Origin: JANXQE01 sp035651635 | Lineage (GTDB): Bacteria; Verrucomicrobiota; Verrucomicrobiia; Limisphaerales; UBA8199 | Assembly: GCA_035651635.1 (NCBI GenBank) | Contig: DASRFK010000020.1 | Location: forward strand, 28,695-92,694 | Reading direction: 5' to 3' | DNA: 64,000 nucleotides | Shown here: positions 8,003 through 15,523 of the stretch, piece by piece | How positions within the stretch are numbered: position 1 is the stretch's first letter | Layout: the number at the start of each line of letters is the position of its first letter | Translations under genes and position numbers: made by a program | Notes under the pieces: model-generated | Told to the model about the DNA's origin: nothing | Seen by the model: the letters and a program-made list of their open reading frames with translations, nothing else | The model's database searches: none

Positions 8003-8971
8003 ATGCCAACTTTTTCATCTCCCGACATTTTTAAAGAGCACAAACAGTACGTCCCGCTTTTGAAGAAAGCGCTGCTCGGGGTTAAAGCCGACTCGCCGAA
8101 GAAATTCGTCTACTTCAAGCAGTACCCTTTCGGCCAAAAGAAACTTCCGCTGGTGCTGGTGGATTTTGATCCGGCCTGCCTGGCGGCGCTGGCCAAAGCT
8201 GGGCAAAAACCCACCGACGAAGGGCTGGTATCGCTGACGTCTCAAGATGAACTGAATTTCGAGCCGAAGAAAGGGAGTCTCAAACGCGCGGCCCTTAAAA
8301 AGTATTTCACCACGATGGGCGGAGGCATCAAGCCGGTCTTTGTGCCGCCCGGTGAGACGGATGATGAGTCGGAGGCACCCGAAATCGAAGGTCAGGAAAG
8401 CCCGCCCGGCGGCACGATAGCTTCCCAACCGGATGCCGCCAAGGCAGGCCGCGAGGAGATGGCGAGATTTACCGCCCGGCTTAAGGCCATGCAGCCGGAC
8501 CTGCTCAAAGCCATCGCCGGCGCCGGGCCTGCCGCGCGGGAACTCAAAGCCAAGCTAGCCGAGGCGGGGGCGTTGGCGAAAAAAGGGGATGTGGTTTCAG
8601 CCGGCAAGTTATTGGATGCCGTGGAAGCCCTGATGCGCAAAGCGCCTGCGGCCGGCCTGGACGCGGCCCTGGAGCAGTGGACAACCGCACGCGGCAAAGT
8701 CATCAATGACTTAAAGGCGCTTGAAAAAGCGATTCGCGATATGAAAGACCCTGAAGGCGACGAGGCTATCATCCTGGTCAAGGCCATTCAGGCCAATCTC
8801 ACTTCCCGACCCGAGACCGCGAAAGCCGTAAAAGAGTTAGAACGCTACATTGCGACGGACGAAATCATCACGGAAGCAGAGGAGCCGAACGGGTTCGGGC
8901 TAAAGATCGCGATCCGGGGCCCGTTGCTGCCGGCGCTCGCCGCCCTGCGCTCGGCGTTGCCCGCCGGATAA
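8003..8971 (+). CDS. Uncharacterised soluble protein (322 aa), first gene of a two-gene unit
   Basis: Not recognised. Three parts can be seen: an N-terminal alpha/beta region of about 110 residues (KFVYFKQYPFGQKKLPLVLV), an acidic proline/glycine-rich linker (about 112-150, DDESEAPEIEGQESPPGG), and a long alanine/lysine/leucine-rich helical region (about 150-300) of heptad-like helices (KLAEAGALAKKGDVVSAGKL). There is no signal peptide or membrane segment. The downstream gene begins 36 bp after the stop on the same strand, so the pair is probably one operon. It is divergent from metH. High lysine and glutamate content and a modular build would suit a scaffold or toxin-immunity-like role, but no function is claimed. 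Confidence 0.8.
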   Translation: MPTFSSPDIFKEHKQYVPLLKKALLGVKADSPKKFVYFKQYPFGQKKLPLVLVDFDPACLAALAKAGQKPTDEGLVSLTSQDELNFEPKKGSLKRAALKKYFTTMGGGIKPVFVPPGETDDESEAPEIEGQESPPGGTIASQPDAAKAGREEMARFTARLKAMQPDLLKAIAGAGPAARELKAKLAEAGALAKKGDVVSAGKLLDAVEALMRKAPAAGLDAALEQWTTARGKVINDLKALEKAIRDMKDPEGDEAIILVKAIQANLTSRPETAKAVKELERYIATDEIITEAEEPNGFGLKIAIRGPLLPALAALRSALPAG

Positions 8972-9007
8972 ATCGATTTGTCCTATGAACCAGCACAAGG
9001 AAAAACC

Positions 9008-10009
9008 ATGAGCAAACTTGGGAATATAATTCGAAAAAGCCGCAAAAAGCTCAGTTCAACCCTCGTCGATGAAATCGCCAAATGGCTCGACGGAGATCCC
9101 GACGCTGAGGAAGACGATTTGAAGGGCCTCAAGTCCGAGGTGGAGGCGTTTCACGATTGGTGCGGGAAGGACGACGCGCTCGCCGAGGCGATTGTCAATA
9201 ATATCACCCATAGCGAGTGGACGCAGTATTTTGGCTCCAAGAAACTGAGCGAAATCAATCCACCTCTGAAAGCGGATAACGTCCGAGAGGCGATCGAAGT
9301 GGCCAAAGTGGCCGCCAAGAACAAGCAACTCCAAAAACAGAAGCCGCTCAAGGATTACGATGAAAGCGCTTACGAATCCCCGGGCAAGCTGATGGCAAAA
9401 TGGGACCTCGACCTGGAGCGCATCCAGGCGGTTCATGCGCCGACTGCACAGGAAATGGTGCTCCAGGATAAGAGTTACGAAAGGGCGGTGTGGGAAATCG
9501 CCAATAACGAGTGGACGGAAGATAACAAGACCGGAAAAGCTGCGCGGCAGGACCGGAAGCAAAAGGCCGAGCAAGAGATGGCCAAGCTGGTTAAGCAGTA
9601 TGAGGAACTGGAGCGCCAGAAACAGCAAGAAGACGCCAAAGCGGGCAAGCTCGACGATATCGTCAAGGAGGTAGATGAGGCTTTGCCTGAGACATTCCGC
9701 GACAATGCGCTATGCATGGAGCTTTGGAACCTGGCCAAAACCTGGGCCGGAAAATCAGGCGCTTACCATCTCAAGACCGGCTATGAGGCCAAGGAGCTCA
9801 AAGCGGCGTGGACCGCGTGGGGCAGCTTTCAAGAAATCAATGTTAAAGGGTTCCAAACCTGGCGCATTGGCAACGGCAAAGCCCAGGACAAAAGCGACCG
9901 AAGCGACATCAAGGATCGGCCGCACAGCTCCCAAATGAACTTCGCCGTGGTCTGGCGCGGTACCATGCAAATGATTCACGTTGGCTTGAAAGGTACCGAG
10001 ACCAGGTAG
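9008..10009 (+). CDS. Uncharacterised soluble, highly charged protein (333 aa), second gene of a two-gene unit
   Basis: Not recognised. ATG 9008 follows a good AAGGAA ribosome binding site. The protein is rich in Lys, Glu, Asp and Gln, with a predicted coiled-coil near residues 180-225 (QEMAKLVKQYEELERQKQQED). The C-terminal 90 residues look globular and aromatic (FQEINVKGFQTWRIGNGKAQ, MNFAVVWRGTMQMIHVGLKG). No signal peptide or membrane helix is present. Linked to the gene at 8003 by spacing and strand. The long helical body ending in a compact beta-rich C-terminus resembles the architecture of some delivered or interacting proteins, which is only a structural impression. A truncated family B repeat follows 33 bp downstream. 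Confidence 0.8.
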   Translation: MSKLGNIIRKSRKKLSSTLVDEIAKWLDGDPDAEEDDLKGLKSEVEAFHDWCGKDDALAEAIVNNITHSEWTQYFGSKKLSEINPPLKADNVREAIEVAKVAAKNKQLQKQKPLKDYDESAYESPGKLMAKWDLDLERIQAVHAPTAQEMVLQDKSYERAVWEIANNEWTEDNKTGKAARQDRKQKAEQEMAKLVKQYEELERQKQQEDAKAGKLDDIVKEVDEALPETFRDNALCMELWNLAKTWAGKSGAYHLKTGYEAKELKAAWTAWGSFQEINVKGFQTWRIGNGKAQDKSDRSDIKDRPHSSQMNFAVVWRGTMQMIHVGLKGTETR

Positions 10010-10042
10010 AGCCTAGGGGTCAGGTTTGGAACTGCGGGAAGC

Positions 10043-10110
10043 CTAAGAGCGTGTTTTAAAATTCGGTTAGAAGTTCCGGCTTTAGGCAGTCTAAAGCCGG
10101 GACCCCAAAC
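10043..10110. repeat. Inverted-repeat element, family B (CTAAGAGCGTGTTTTAAAA end), truncated or variant copy
   Basis: The left end CTAAGAGCGTGTTTTAAAA matches the complete copies at 41885-42011 and 49379-49505. The interior has its own hairpin (GGCTTTAGGCAGTCTAAAGCC, 10078-10098) and ends CCCAAAC, but the right terminal repeat is missing. It fills the gap between two convergent genes, ending 5 bp from the phosphohexomutase stop, where it could serve both as a bidirectional mRNA 3' structure. Confidence 0.6.
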
Positions 10111-10115
10111 GATCC

Positions 10116-11525
10116 TTACCGGAGCAACTCCTGGCAGGCTTTCTTCAGTTTGGCCAGGCTGGCTTTGGATTTGGCTTCAATATAGCAGCGGATCAGCGGT
10201 TCGGTTCCGCTGGCGCGAAAGGCCACCCATTCGCCTTTAGGCAACAAATACTTGAAACCGTCGGTCGTGATGAATTTCTCGACTTTAAACGCGCCAATCG
10301 TTTGCAGACCGGAGCCGAGTTTGGCCAGCAGCGCGTCCTTGGTTTCGGGCCGAATCGCGACATTAATGCGTTCGCTGTGGAACTCGCCGGTTTTTTTCTC
10401 CAATTCTTTGAGAATGCCCAGCAGGGTTTTCCGTTCGGTTGCCACCAGTTCGGCCATGAGGAGACAGGCGAGAATGCCGTCCTTTTCCGGCACGTGCCCT
10501 TTTACGCTCAGGCCGCCGGATTCTTCGCCTCCAACAATGATGGGTTCGCTCTCCATCAGCGCACCGATGTATTTAAATCCGACGGGCGTTTCGTGAACCT
10601 TCACCCCGAGCAACTCGGCCACGGCATCCACTTGGTGACTCGTGGGCACGGTTCGGACGACGGCGCCGGTCCAGCCCCGGTTTTTCTTCAGGTGATAGAG
10701 CGTGAGCGTGAGCACCTGGTTGGGCGTGAGCCAGGTCCCGTCTTTATCTACAATCCCGAACCGGTCGGCGTCTCCGTCCAGGCCAAGGCCCAGTTGGGCT
10801 TTGCCGCTCCGAACGAACTTGCTGACTTCGGCCATCCCTTCGGCGTTCGGTTCCGGATGGTGCCCGCCGAACAGAGGGTTTAGCTCGTTGTGAAAAGCGG
10901 TCACCTCGGCGCCGTTTTCCTGCAGGAGTTTGTCTAAATATCCGCGGCCGGTCCCGTACATCAGCTCGACCGCGACCTTAAGCCTCGCTTTTTTGATCGT
11001 CTTAAAATCCACCAGCTGGTGCAGTTGTTTGAAATAGGCCGGTTGCGGATCGAAGGTTTTGCACTGGCAGGTTCCAATCACCGCGGCTTTGAACGTCCAG
11101 TTGCTATCCTGCAAGCGCACCACATTGGCTTCGATCTGTTTCGTGATTTCCGGCGGCGCGGGAGCGCCATTGCTGGTCGAGAACTTAAGGCCCTGGTACT
11201 CGGCGGGGTTGTGGCTGGCGGTCAGGTTGATCCCACCGAGGGCTTTGCGCACACGAATGTTGTGGGCAATCACCGGCGTGGGGGTATCACGGTTGCAGAG
11301 CAGGGCACTCAGCCCATTTGATTGGAGGACTTCGGCCGCGGCCAATGAAAACTCCCGGCCAAGAAACCGGGTGTCATAGCCCACGATCACCGTTTTTGAG
11401 GCGGGCTCGCTGAGGGTGTTCAGATAATCGGCGATGGCCTGAGTGGCGAGCCGGACGTTATCAAACGTGAAATCATGCGCGATGAGCCCGCGCCAGCCGC
11501 TGGTGCCGAATTTGATCGAAGCCAT
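10116..11525 (-). CDS. Phosphoglucomutase/phosphomannomutase (alpha-D-phosphohexomutase)
   Basis: The 469-residue protein interconverts hexose 1- and 6-phosphates through a phosphoserine. Family motifs appear in order: FGTSGWRG (6-13), phosphoserine Ser104 in LTASHNP, the Mg-binding loop DGDADRFG, the sugar-specificity loop GGEESGGLSVKGH, and the C-terminal phosphate-binding RASGTEPLIR. GEESGG is the loop typical of enzymes acting on glucose and/or mannose phosphates rather than glucosamine (GlmM). It supplies sugar nucleotides for LPS or glycogen. It is the last gene of a minus-strand run after nuoA (81-bp gap). Confidence 0.92.
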   Translation of the reverse strand: MASIKFGTSGWRGLIAHDFTFDNVRLATQAIADYLNTLSEPASKTVIVGYDTRFLGREFSLAAAEVLQSNGLSALLCNRDTPTPVIAHNIRVRKALGGINLTASHNPAEYQGLKFSTSNGAPAPPEITKQIEANVVRLQDSNWTFKAAVIGTCQCKTFDPQPAYFKQLHQLVDFKTIKKARLKVAVELMYGTGRGYLDKLLQENGAEVTAFHNELNPLFGGHHPEPNAEGMAEVSKFVRSGKAQLGLGLDGDADRFGIVDKDGTWLTPNQVLTLTLYHLKKNRGWTGAVVRTVPTSHQVDAVAELLGVKVHETPVGFKYIGALMESEPIIVGGEESGGLSVKGHVPEKDGILACLLMAELVATERKTLLGILKELEKKTGEFHSERINVAIRPETKDALLAKLGSGLQTIGAFKVEKFITTDGFKYLLPKGEWVAFRASGTEPLIRCYIEAKSKASLAKLKKACQELLR

Positions 11526-11606
11526 GGTTAAAATCTGGTCCGTCGAGAATTACACCAGCGGAAGCAATGCCTTGGCATCCCGGTAGGTGGCGTGGTCCCG
11601 GCGCGG

Positions 11607-11993
11607 TCAACTCTTCCAGTCGAACGCTCCCTTTTTGAGCGCGTAAAGATATCCGACGAAGAGGGTAGCCAGGAAGGAAAGCATGGAACCGAGAATCAGG
11701 CTTGCGTGTTCCTGGAGCATTTGTTTGTAAACCGCAGCCCAGGGATAAAGAAAGACCACCTCGATATCGAACAGGATGAAGAGCATGGCCACCAGGTAGA
11801 ACTTAACGGATAAACGGGTGCTGCCAGGACCGATCGGGATCATGCCGCATTCGTAGGGAGTGTCCTTAATCGGCGGGCGCTTGCCTTTTTTGCCCAAAAT
11901 CACCGAGCCTACGAGCATCCCGAACGAGAACAACACTGCCAGAATACCCAGCATCAGCACCGGGAGATACTGCATCAATTGCGATTGTTCCAT
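11607..11993 (-). CDS. nuoA: NADH-quinone oxidoreductase subunit A (isolated copy)
   Basis: The 128-residue membrane protein has three helices and the diagnostic motifs TPYECGMIPIG and FYLVAMLFILFDIEVVFLYPW. NuoA is a membrane-arm subunit of respiratory complex I at the quinone-site junction. Unusually, nuoB and the other complex I genes do not follow; the next genes are a phosphohexomutase downstream and a DUF2905 gene upstream. The rest of complex I must be encoded elsewhere if this copy is functional. No Shine-Dalgarno sequence precedes ATG 11993; a second methionine at residue 7 is an alternative start. Confidence 0.95.
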   Translation of the reverse strand: MEQSQLMQYLPVLMLGILAVLFSFGMLVGSVILGKKGKRPPIKDTPYECGMIPIGPGSTRLSVKFYLVAMLFILFDIEVVFLYPWAAVYKQMLQEHASLILGSMLSFLATLFVGYLYALKKGAFDWKS

Positions 11994-12036
11994 TAGCGGA
12001 AATTTAAAACGCTGCTCTCGTTACGCAAGCGCAAAC

Positions 12037-12249
12037 CTATCTTCGAAAAAGCCACAGCAGCAGGGTCAAAAAAGCACTCACGAGTAAACATGTCACAATG
12101 GGAGCATAGAAAGTGAAATTCCCCCGCGAGTAATGAATGTCGCCCGGCAACCGGCCCAGCCACCCTCGGCCGAGTCCCGACCAAAGCAACGCTCCGGCGG
12201 CCGCCAGCAGCAACCCCGCGACTAACAAATATTTCCCCAACTCGTTCAC
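12037..12249 (-). CDS. DUF2905 family small membrane protein (70 aa)
   Basis: The 70-residue protein has two membrane helices flanking the family signature GRLPGDIHYSRGNFTFYAPI and ends in a hydrophobic LLLWLFRR. It begins with GTG at 12249. The family is widespread, conserved and of unknown function. It lies 43 bp before nuoA on the same strand and may be co-transcribed with it. Confidence 0.9.
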   Translation of the reverse strand: MNELGKYLLVAGLLLAAAGALLWSGLGRGWLGRLPGDIHYSRGNFTFYAPIVTCLLVSAFLTLLLWLFRR

Positions 12250-12343
12250 TAATTAACTGTATCCCGTGAAATTGGTTTTTTCAAAGCCGTTCATTGGGTT
12301 GGAGTATGAAATGGCGTGGGGCACTAGTCCCGCGCCAGCATCA

Positions 12344-12457
12344 TGGAGTGCGGCGCTGCGCGCCGCTTTCCGACGGCACCAAATGCGAAGCCCGCAGGTG
12401 TTAGAACCTTCGTTCGATGCAAAAGCGCCGCCAAGCGGCGCACTCCAAGACCTTCGG
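12344..12457 (+). repeat. Inverted-repeat element, family A (TTGGAGTGCGGCGC ends), copy 1
   Basis: About 114 bp, with ends TGGAGTGCGGCGC and GCGGCGCACTCCA as terminal inverted repeats, each end also forming its own GC-rich hairpin, and the outer motif CCTTCGG at the right. Three further copies occur at 31193-31317 (reverse), 39266-39387 and 39599-39722. This copy has the most divergent centre. It ends 34 bp from the stop of the minus-strand ABC transporter. Confidence 0.8.
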
Positions 12458-12491
12458 ATTTCCTGGGAGCGCCGGCGCTCTCAGGTCCCAT

Positions 12492-14324
12492 CTAGCTTCG
12501 CTCCGCCGAACCGACCGTCTCGTCAAGTTTCTCAAAACTCTCTTCGATGAAGGTGGTCCCCTGAATCCGGGCCAAACGACTGTACAGACCTTCGGTTGCG
12601 AGCAGTTCCTCGTGGGTGCCGCGCTCAATTATCTGACCATGTTGCATCACCAGGATCTGGTCCGCCTTGCGAATCGTGCTCAAACGGTGGGCAATCACGA
12701 AGCTCGTCCGGTTGGCCATCAATCTTTCCAGCGCTTCCTGGATCAGTTTTTCCGTCGCGGTATCCACGCTCGCCGTGGCTTCGTCCAGAATCAGAATAGG
12801 CGCGTTTTTGAGAAGTGCCCGAGCGATGCTGACCCGTTGCTTCTCGCCGACGCTCAGCTTTACTCCGCGCTCACCCACGCGCGAGTCATATCCATTCGGC
12901 AAGCGCGCAATGAATTCATGGCAGTTGGCCGCCCGAGCGGCCGCGCGGAGGTCCTCTTCGGTCGCCGTAAGGCGTCCGTATAAAATGTTTTCCCGGATGG
13001 TGCCGTTGAACAGGAAAGCTTCCTGGCTGACCACGCTAATGTGGTCGCGCAAAGACTCAAGCGAGACCGAGCTGATATCCTGACCGTCGATGGTGATCCG
13101 GCCGCCGGTTGGTTCATAAAATGCCGGGAGCAAATTGACCAACGTCGATTTACCCGCTCCGGTTGGCCCCGCCAGCGCAATCATCTCGCCGGGCCCGGCG
13201 CGCAGCGAAATGTCCCGGAGCACCACCCGCTCGGCGCTGTAGGCGAAGGACACCTTTTCATAGACAACTTCACCTCGGCCGCGGGTGTTCAGAGCAATCC
13301 GTGGTGAATTCTGGCCACGCTCGACCGGAGCGTCGAGAATATCGAACACGCGTTCGCCCGAGGCGCGGGCGGCCTGGAGCATTTGGTTCAAGCCGTGGAG
13401 CCGGCTGATCGGTTCGTAAAACAAGGCCAGATAAAACATGAACCCGATCAATTGGCCGAGCGTCAGGCGCCCGGCTAAAACCTGCCCGCCGCCAATCCAT
13501 AAAACAAGTCCCAGGCCTAAGGAGCCCGCAAAGGTCATGGCCGGTGAGTAGGTGGCCCACACGCGCATGACGCCGAGAGTGCCGACGCGTAGATCGTCGG
13601 CGCGTTTGGCAAAGCGCTGATCCTCGTGAGGTTCACGGCCAAAAGCCTTGATCTGGCGCACCCCTTGCAGATTATCCATCAACAAAGCGTTCATAGCGCT
13701 GGAGGCGATCCGCTGTTTGCGATAACGCCGATGCGCCGTCAGGGTGTACCAAAGCGCGCCGCCCAAAAGAATTGGCAAGGGCACCAGCGCCACCGCGGTG
13801 AGCAGCGGATTGGTGAACAACATGATTACGATGACCGCCATCAACCCCAACACTGCCACCGTGCCCTGTTCCGTGCCATCGATGAGCACTCGTTCCATGG
13901 CATTAACATCTTCGAGCACGCGCGTCATCAGATCGCCGGAGGCACGCTGGTCGAAATACCCGGCCGGTAGCCGCTGCAGCCGCGCATAGACCTCACAACG
14001 TATGTCGTAGATGACGTTTTGTTCGAAGGTGTTGTTGACCCAGATGCGCAAACCATTGAACGCATCCCTCAGAAGGAACGCTCCCAGGAGGCAGAGCATA
14101 ACCGGCGCGAGCAGGTCGGCCCGTTTGTGACCGATGACCTCGTCGATTACGTACTGCGTGAGCTTGGGGTACGCCAGGGAGAAAGCCAGAGAGAGGATCG
14201 CGCAGCCCACTGTTGCGGCCGCCATCCATTTGTACGGCCGCAAATAGGGAGCGACCCGCCGCAAGGTTTCCCTCGTCGTTCGCGACCGGGCAACCAAGGT
14301 TGGATCTTCGCGCACCTGATGCAT
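12492..14324 (-). CDS. MsbA-like ABC exporter, fused permease and ATPase
   Basis: A 610-residue half-transporter. The N-terminal membrane domain has six predicted helices (about 25-310). The ATPase has Walker A GPTGAGKST (about 385-393), Q-loop VVSQEAFLFNG, signature LSVGEKQR (about 490), Walker B ILILDEATAS (about 511) and H-loop IAHRLST. It should dimerise in the inner membrane. Lipid A/lipid or peptide export is the usual role of this subfamily, and lpxD elsewhere in the window shows an LPS-type envelope, but the substrate is not determined. ATG 14324 (MHQVREDP) is preferred over an upstream in-frame start because the upstream part overlaps repeat-like DNA. Confidence 0.93.
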   Translation of the reverse strand: MHQVREDPTLVARSRTTRETLRRVAPYLRPYKWMAAATVGCAILSLAFSLAYPKLTQYVIDEVIGHKRADLLAPVMLCLLGAFLLRDAFNGLRIWVNNTFEQNVIYDIRCEVYARLQRLPAGYFDQRASGDLMTRVLEDVNAMERVLIDGTEQGTVAVLGLMAVIVIMLFTNPLLTAVALVPLPILLGGALWYTLTAHRRYRKQRIASSAMNALLMDNLQGVRQIKAFGREPHEDQRFAKRADDLRVGTLGVMRVWATYSPAMTFAGSLGLGLVLWIGGGQVLAGRLTLGQLIGFMFYLALFYEPISRLHGLNQMLQAARASGERVFDILDAPVERGQNSPRIALNTRGRGEVVYEKVSFAYSAERVVLRDISLRAGPGEMIALAGPTGAGKSTLVNLLPAFYEPTGGRITIDGQDISSVSLESLRDHISVVSQEAFLFNGTIRENILYGRLTATEEDLRAAARAANCHEFIARLPNGYDSRVGERGVKLSVGEKQRVSIARALLKNAPILILDEATASVDTATEKLIQEALERLMANRTSFVIAHRLSTIRKADQILVMQHGQIIERGTHEELLATEGLYSRLARIQGTTFIEESFEKLDETVGSAERS

Positions 14325-14368
14325 ACAGCTACCCACATATGGTCCAGAAACAGCCCGGGAACAAGCGC

Positions 14369-14494
14369 CGTAGCGCAAACTTTCAGTCTGCTGGGACTGC
14401 AGCCTCTCACCTGGTCGGTGTGGTTGGCTGCGCGCAGCCGACTGAAAGTCGACGGTACCGCAGACTGAAAGTCAGACTGAAAGCCTGCGCTACG
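14369..14494. repeat. Inverted-repeat element, family C, copy 2
   Basis: It begins CGTAGCGCAAACTTTCAGTC and ends GCCTGCGCTACG, so the termini are inverted. The interior contains several short direct and inverted copies of GACTGAAAGTC. It resembles the element at 3736-3897. It lies in the divergent region between the ABC exporter and the exported protein gene at 14599, 45 bp from the exporter start. Confidence 0.75.
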
Positions 14495-14598
14495 TGGGTG
14501 ATTCATCCCACAAAAACCGGGTTTCATCCCATTTCCGTAACTTTCCCGTAATGCGCCCCGTCTGCGCCTGCTGAAAACCTAGTCCGTTTTAGTTTTCG

Positions 14599-15516
14599 AT
14601 GATGCGGTTATACAAGCATACCAACTTGTCTCCTGCCGGGAGAGAGCAACTGGCCGGGCGGTCGCGTTTGCGGGTGCGCTTGCGCTTTTGCGCGCGCCCT
14701 CTGTCAAAGCGATCAACTGGCAACTTTCAACCTGTAACCTGCAACTGGCTCTGTCGCTCCCGATTTGGTTTTGCCTTTGGCAGCTTGGGTTTTTTGCTCT
14801 GCTTGATTATTTCGAGTGCCAGCAATGCCGCAGTACGTATTTTCATTCAGAACAGCAACAACCTGGCAGTGGTGGCGTACGAATGCACCGCCGGCGAGAC
14901 CGTGCGGGCGTTTGCTCTTGATGTCTCAGTCGACCGCGGATCCATTCTGGCTATCTCAGATTTTGCCCGCGGTCCCAGCACCGCCGCCTCTCCCGGATAC
15001 GGCATTTTTCCGGCTTCGTTGCGAGACCGCCTCCTGCCGGTCAGCGGTACCTATATAGATTGGACGGTCAGCACGTACACGCCGCTGGCCGTTGCCGCCG
15101 ATGCACCGGGAAACACCTTGCCAGGGCTCGGTTCGGGTGGCGTCACGCTGGAGTTCGGGGCGCTCTGGGATCCGACCGACCCGGCAGCGGTCCCGGGCAC
15201 GAACGGAATACTTTGCTCTTTAACATTGAGTCAGGCTGCGAACGTTTCAGTCGGCCCGAACGTGACTCGGGGAGGTGTGGTCGGCGCATTTGTTGGAAAC
15301 GTTCTGAACCCGACTTTCACGGGGGCCGCAGTCGGCCCCATGATTTCGAGCACCTCGTTTCAGAACGGCACGATCACCGTGAGCTTCACCGGCGGCGAGC
15401 TCCAAAGCGCCCCCAGTCCGGATGGTCCGTGGGCGGATACTGACGAGACCACCGGCAGCTACACCGAGGCAATAACACCGGATGAACCCAGATTTTTCCG
15501 CGTGCGGGGCTTTTAA
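14599..15516 (+). CDS. Exported protein, possibly cohesin-like (start uncertain)
   Basis: The frame gives up to 305 residues. The mature part follows a signal-peptide-like helix (FGSLGFLLCLIISSASNA) and opens VRIFIQNSNNLAVVAYECTA. A beta-rich region of about 160 residues contains RAFALDVSVDRGSILAI and, later, GSGGVTLEFGALWDP and GILCSLTLSQAANVSVG. The strand pattern and the ending recall cohesin-type domains, which is only inference. The C-terminal 60 residues (FQNGTITVSFTGGELQSAP to FFRVRGF) form the terminal domain common in secreted proteins of this lineage. The first 56 codons before the signal helix are arginine-rich and look non-coding; GTG 14674 is one alternative start. The next gene starts 8 bp downstream and encodes a dockerin-bearing protein. 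Confidence 0.7.
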   Translation: MMRLYKHTNLSPAGREQLAGRSRLRVRLRFCARPLSKRSTGNFQPVTCNWLCRSRFGFAFGSLGFLLCLIISSASNAAVRIFIQNSNNLAVVAYECTAGETVRAFALDVSVDRGSILAISDFARGPSTAASPGYGIFPASLRDRLLPVSGTYIDWTVSTYTPLAVAADAPGNTLPGLGSGGVTLEFGALWDPTDPAAVPGTNGILCSLTLSQAANVSVGPNVTRGGVVGAFVGNVLNPTFTGAAVGPMISSTSFQNGTITVSFTGGELQSAPSPDGPWADTDETTGSYTEAITPDEPRFFRVRGF

Positions 15517-15523
15517 GAATCTA

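Noticed and set aside
12250..12491. Short frame running through the family A repeat near 12266-12550
   Set aside because: It covers the repeat hairpins and the 3' end of the ABC transporter in another frame, with no start signal.
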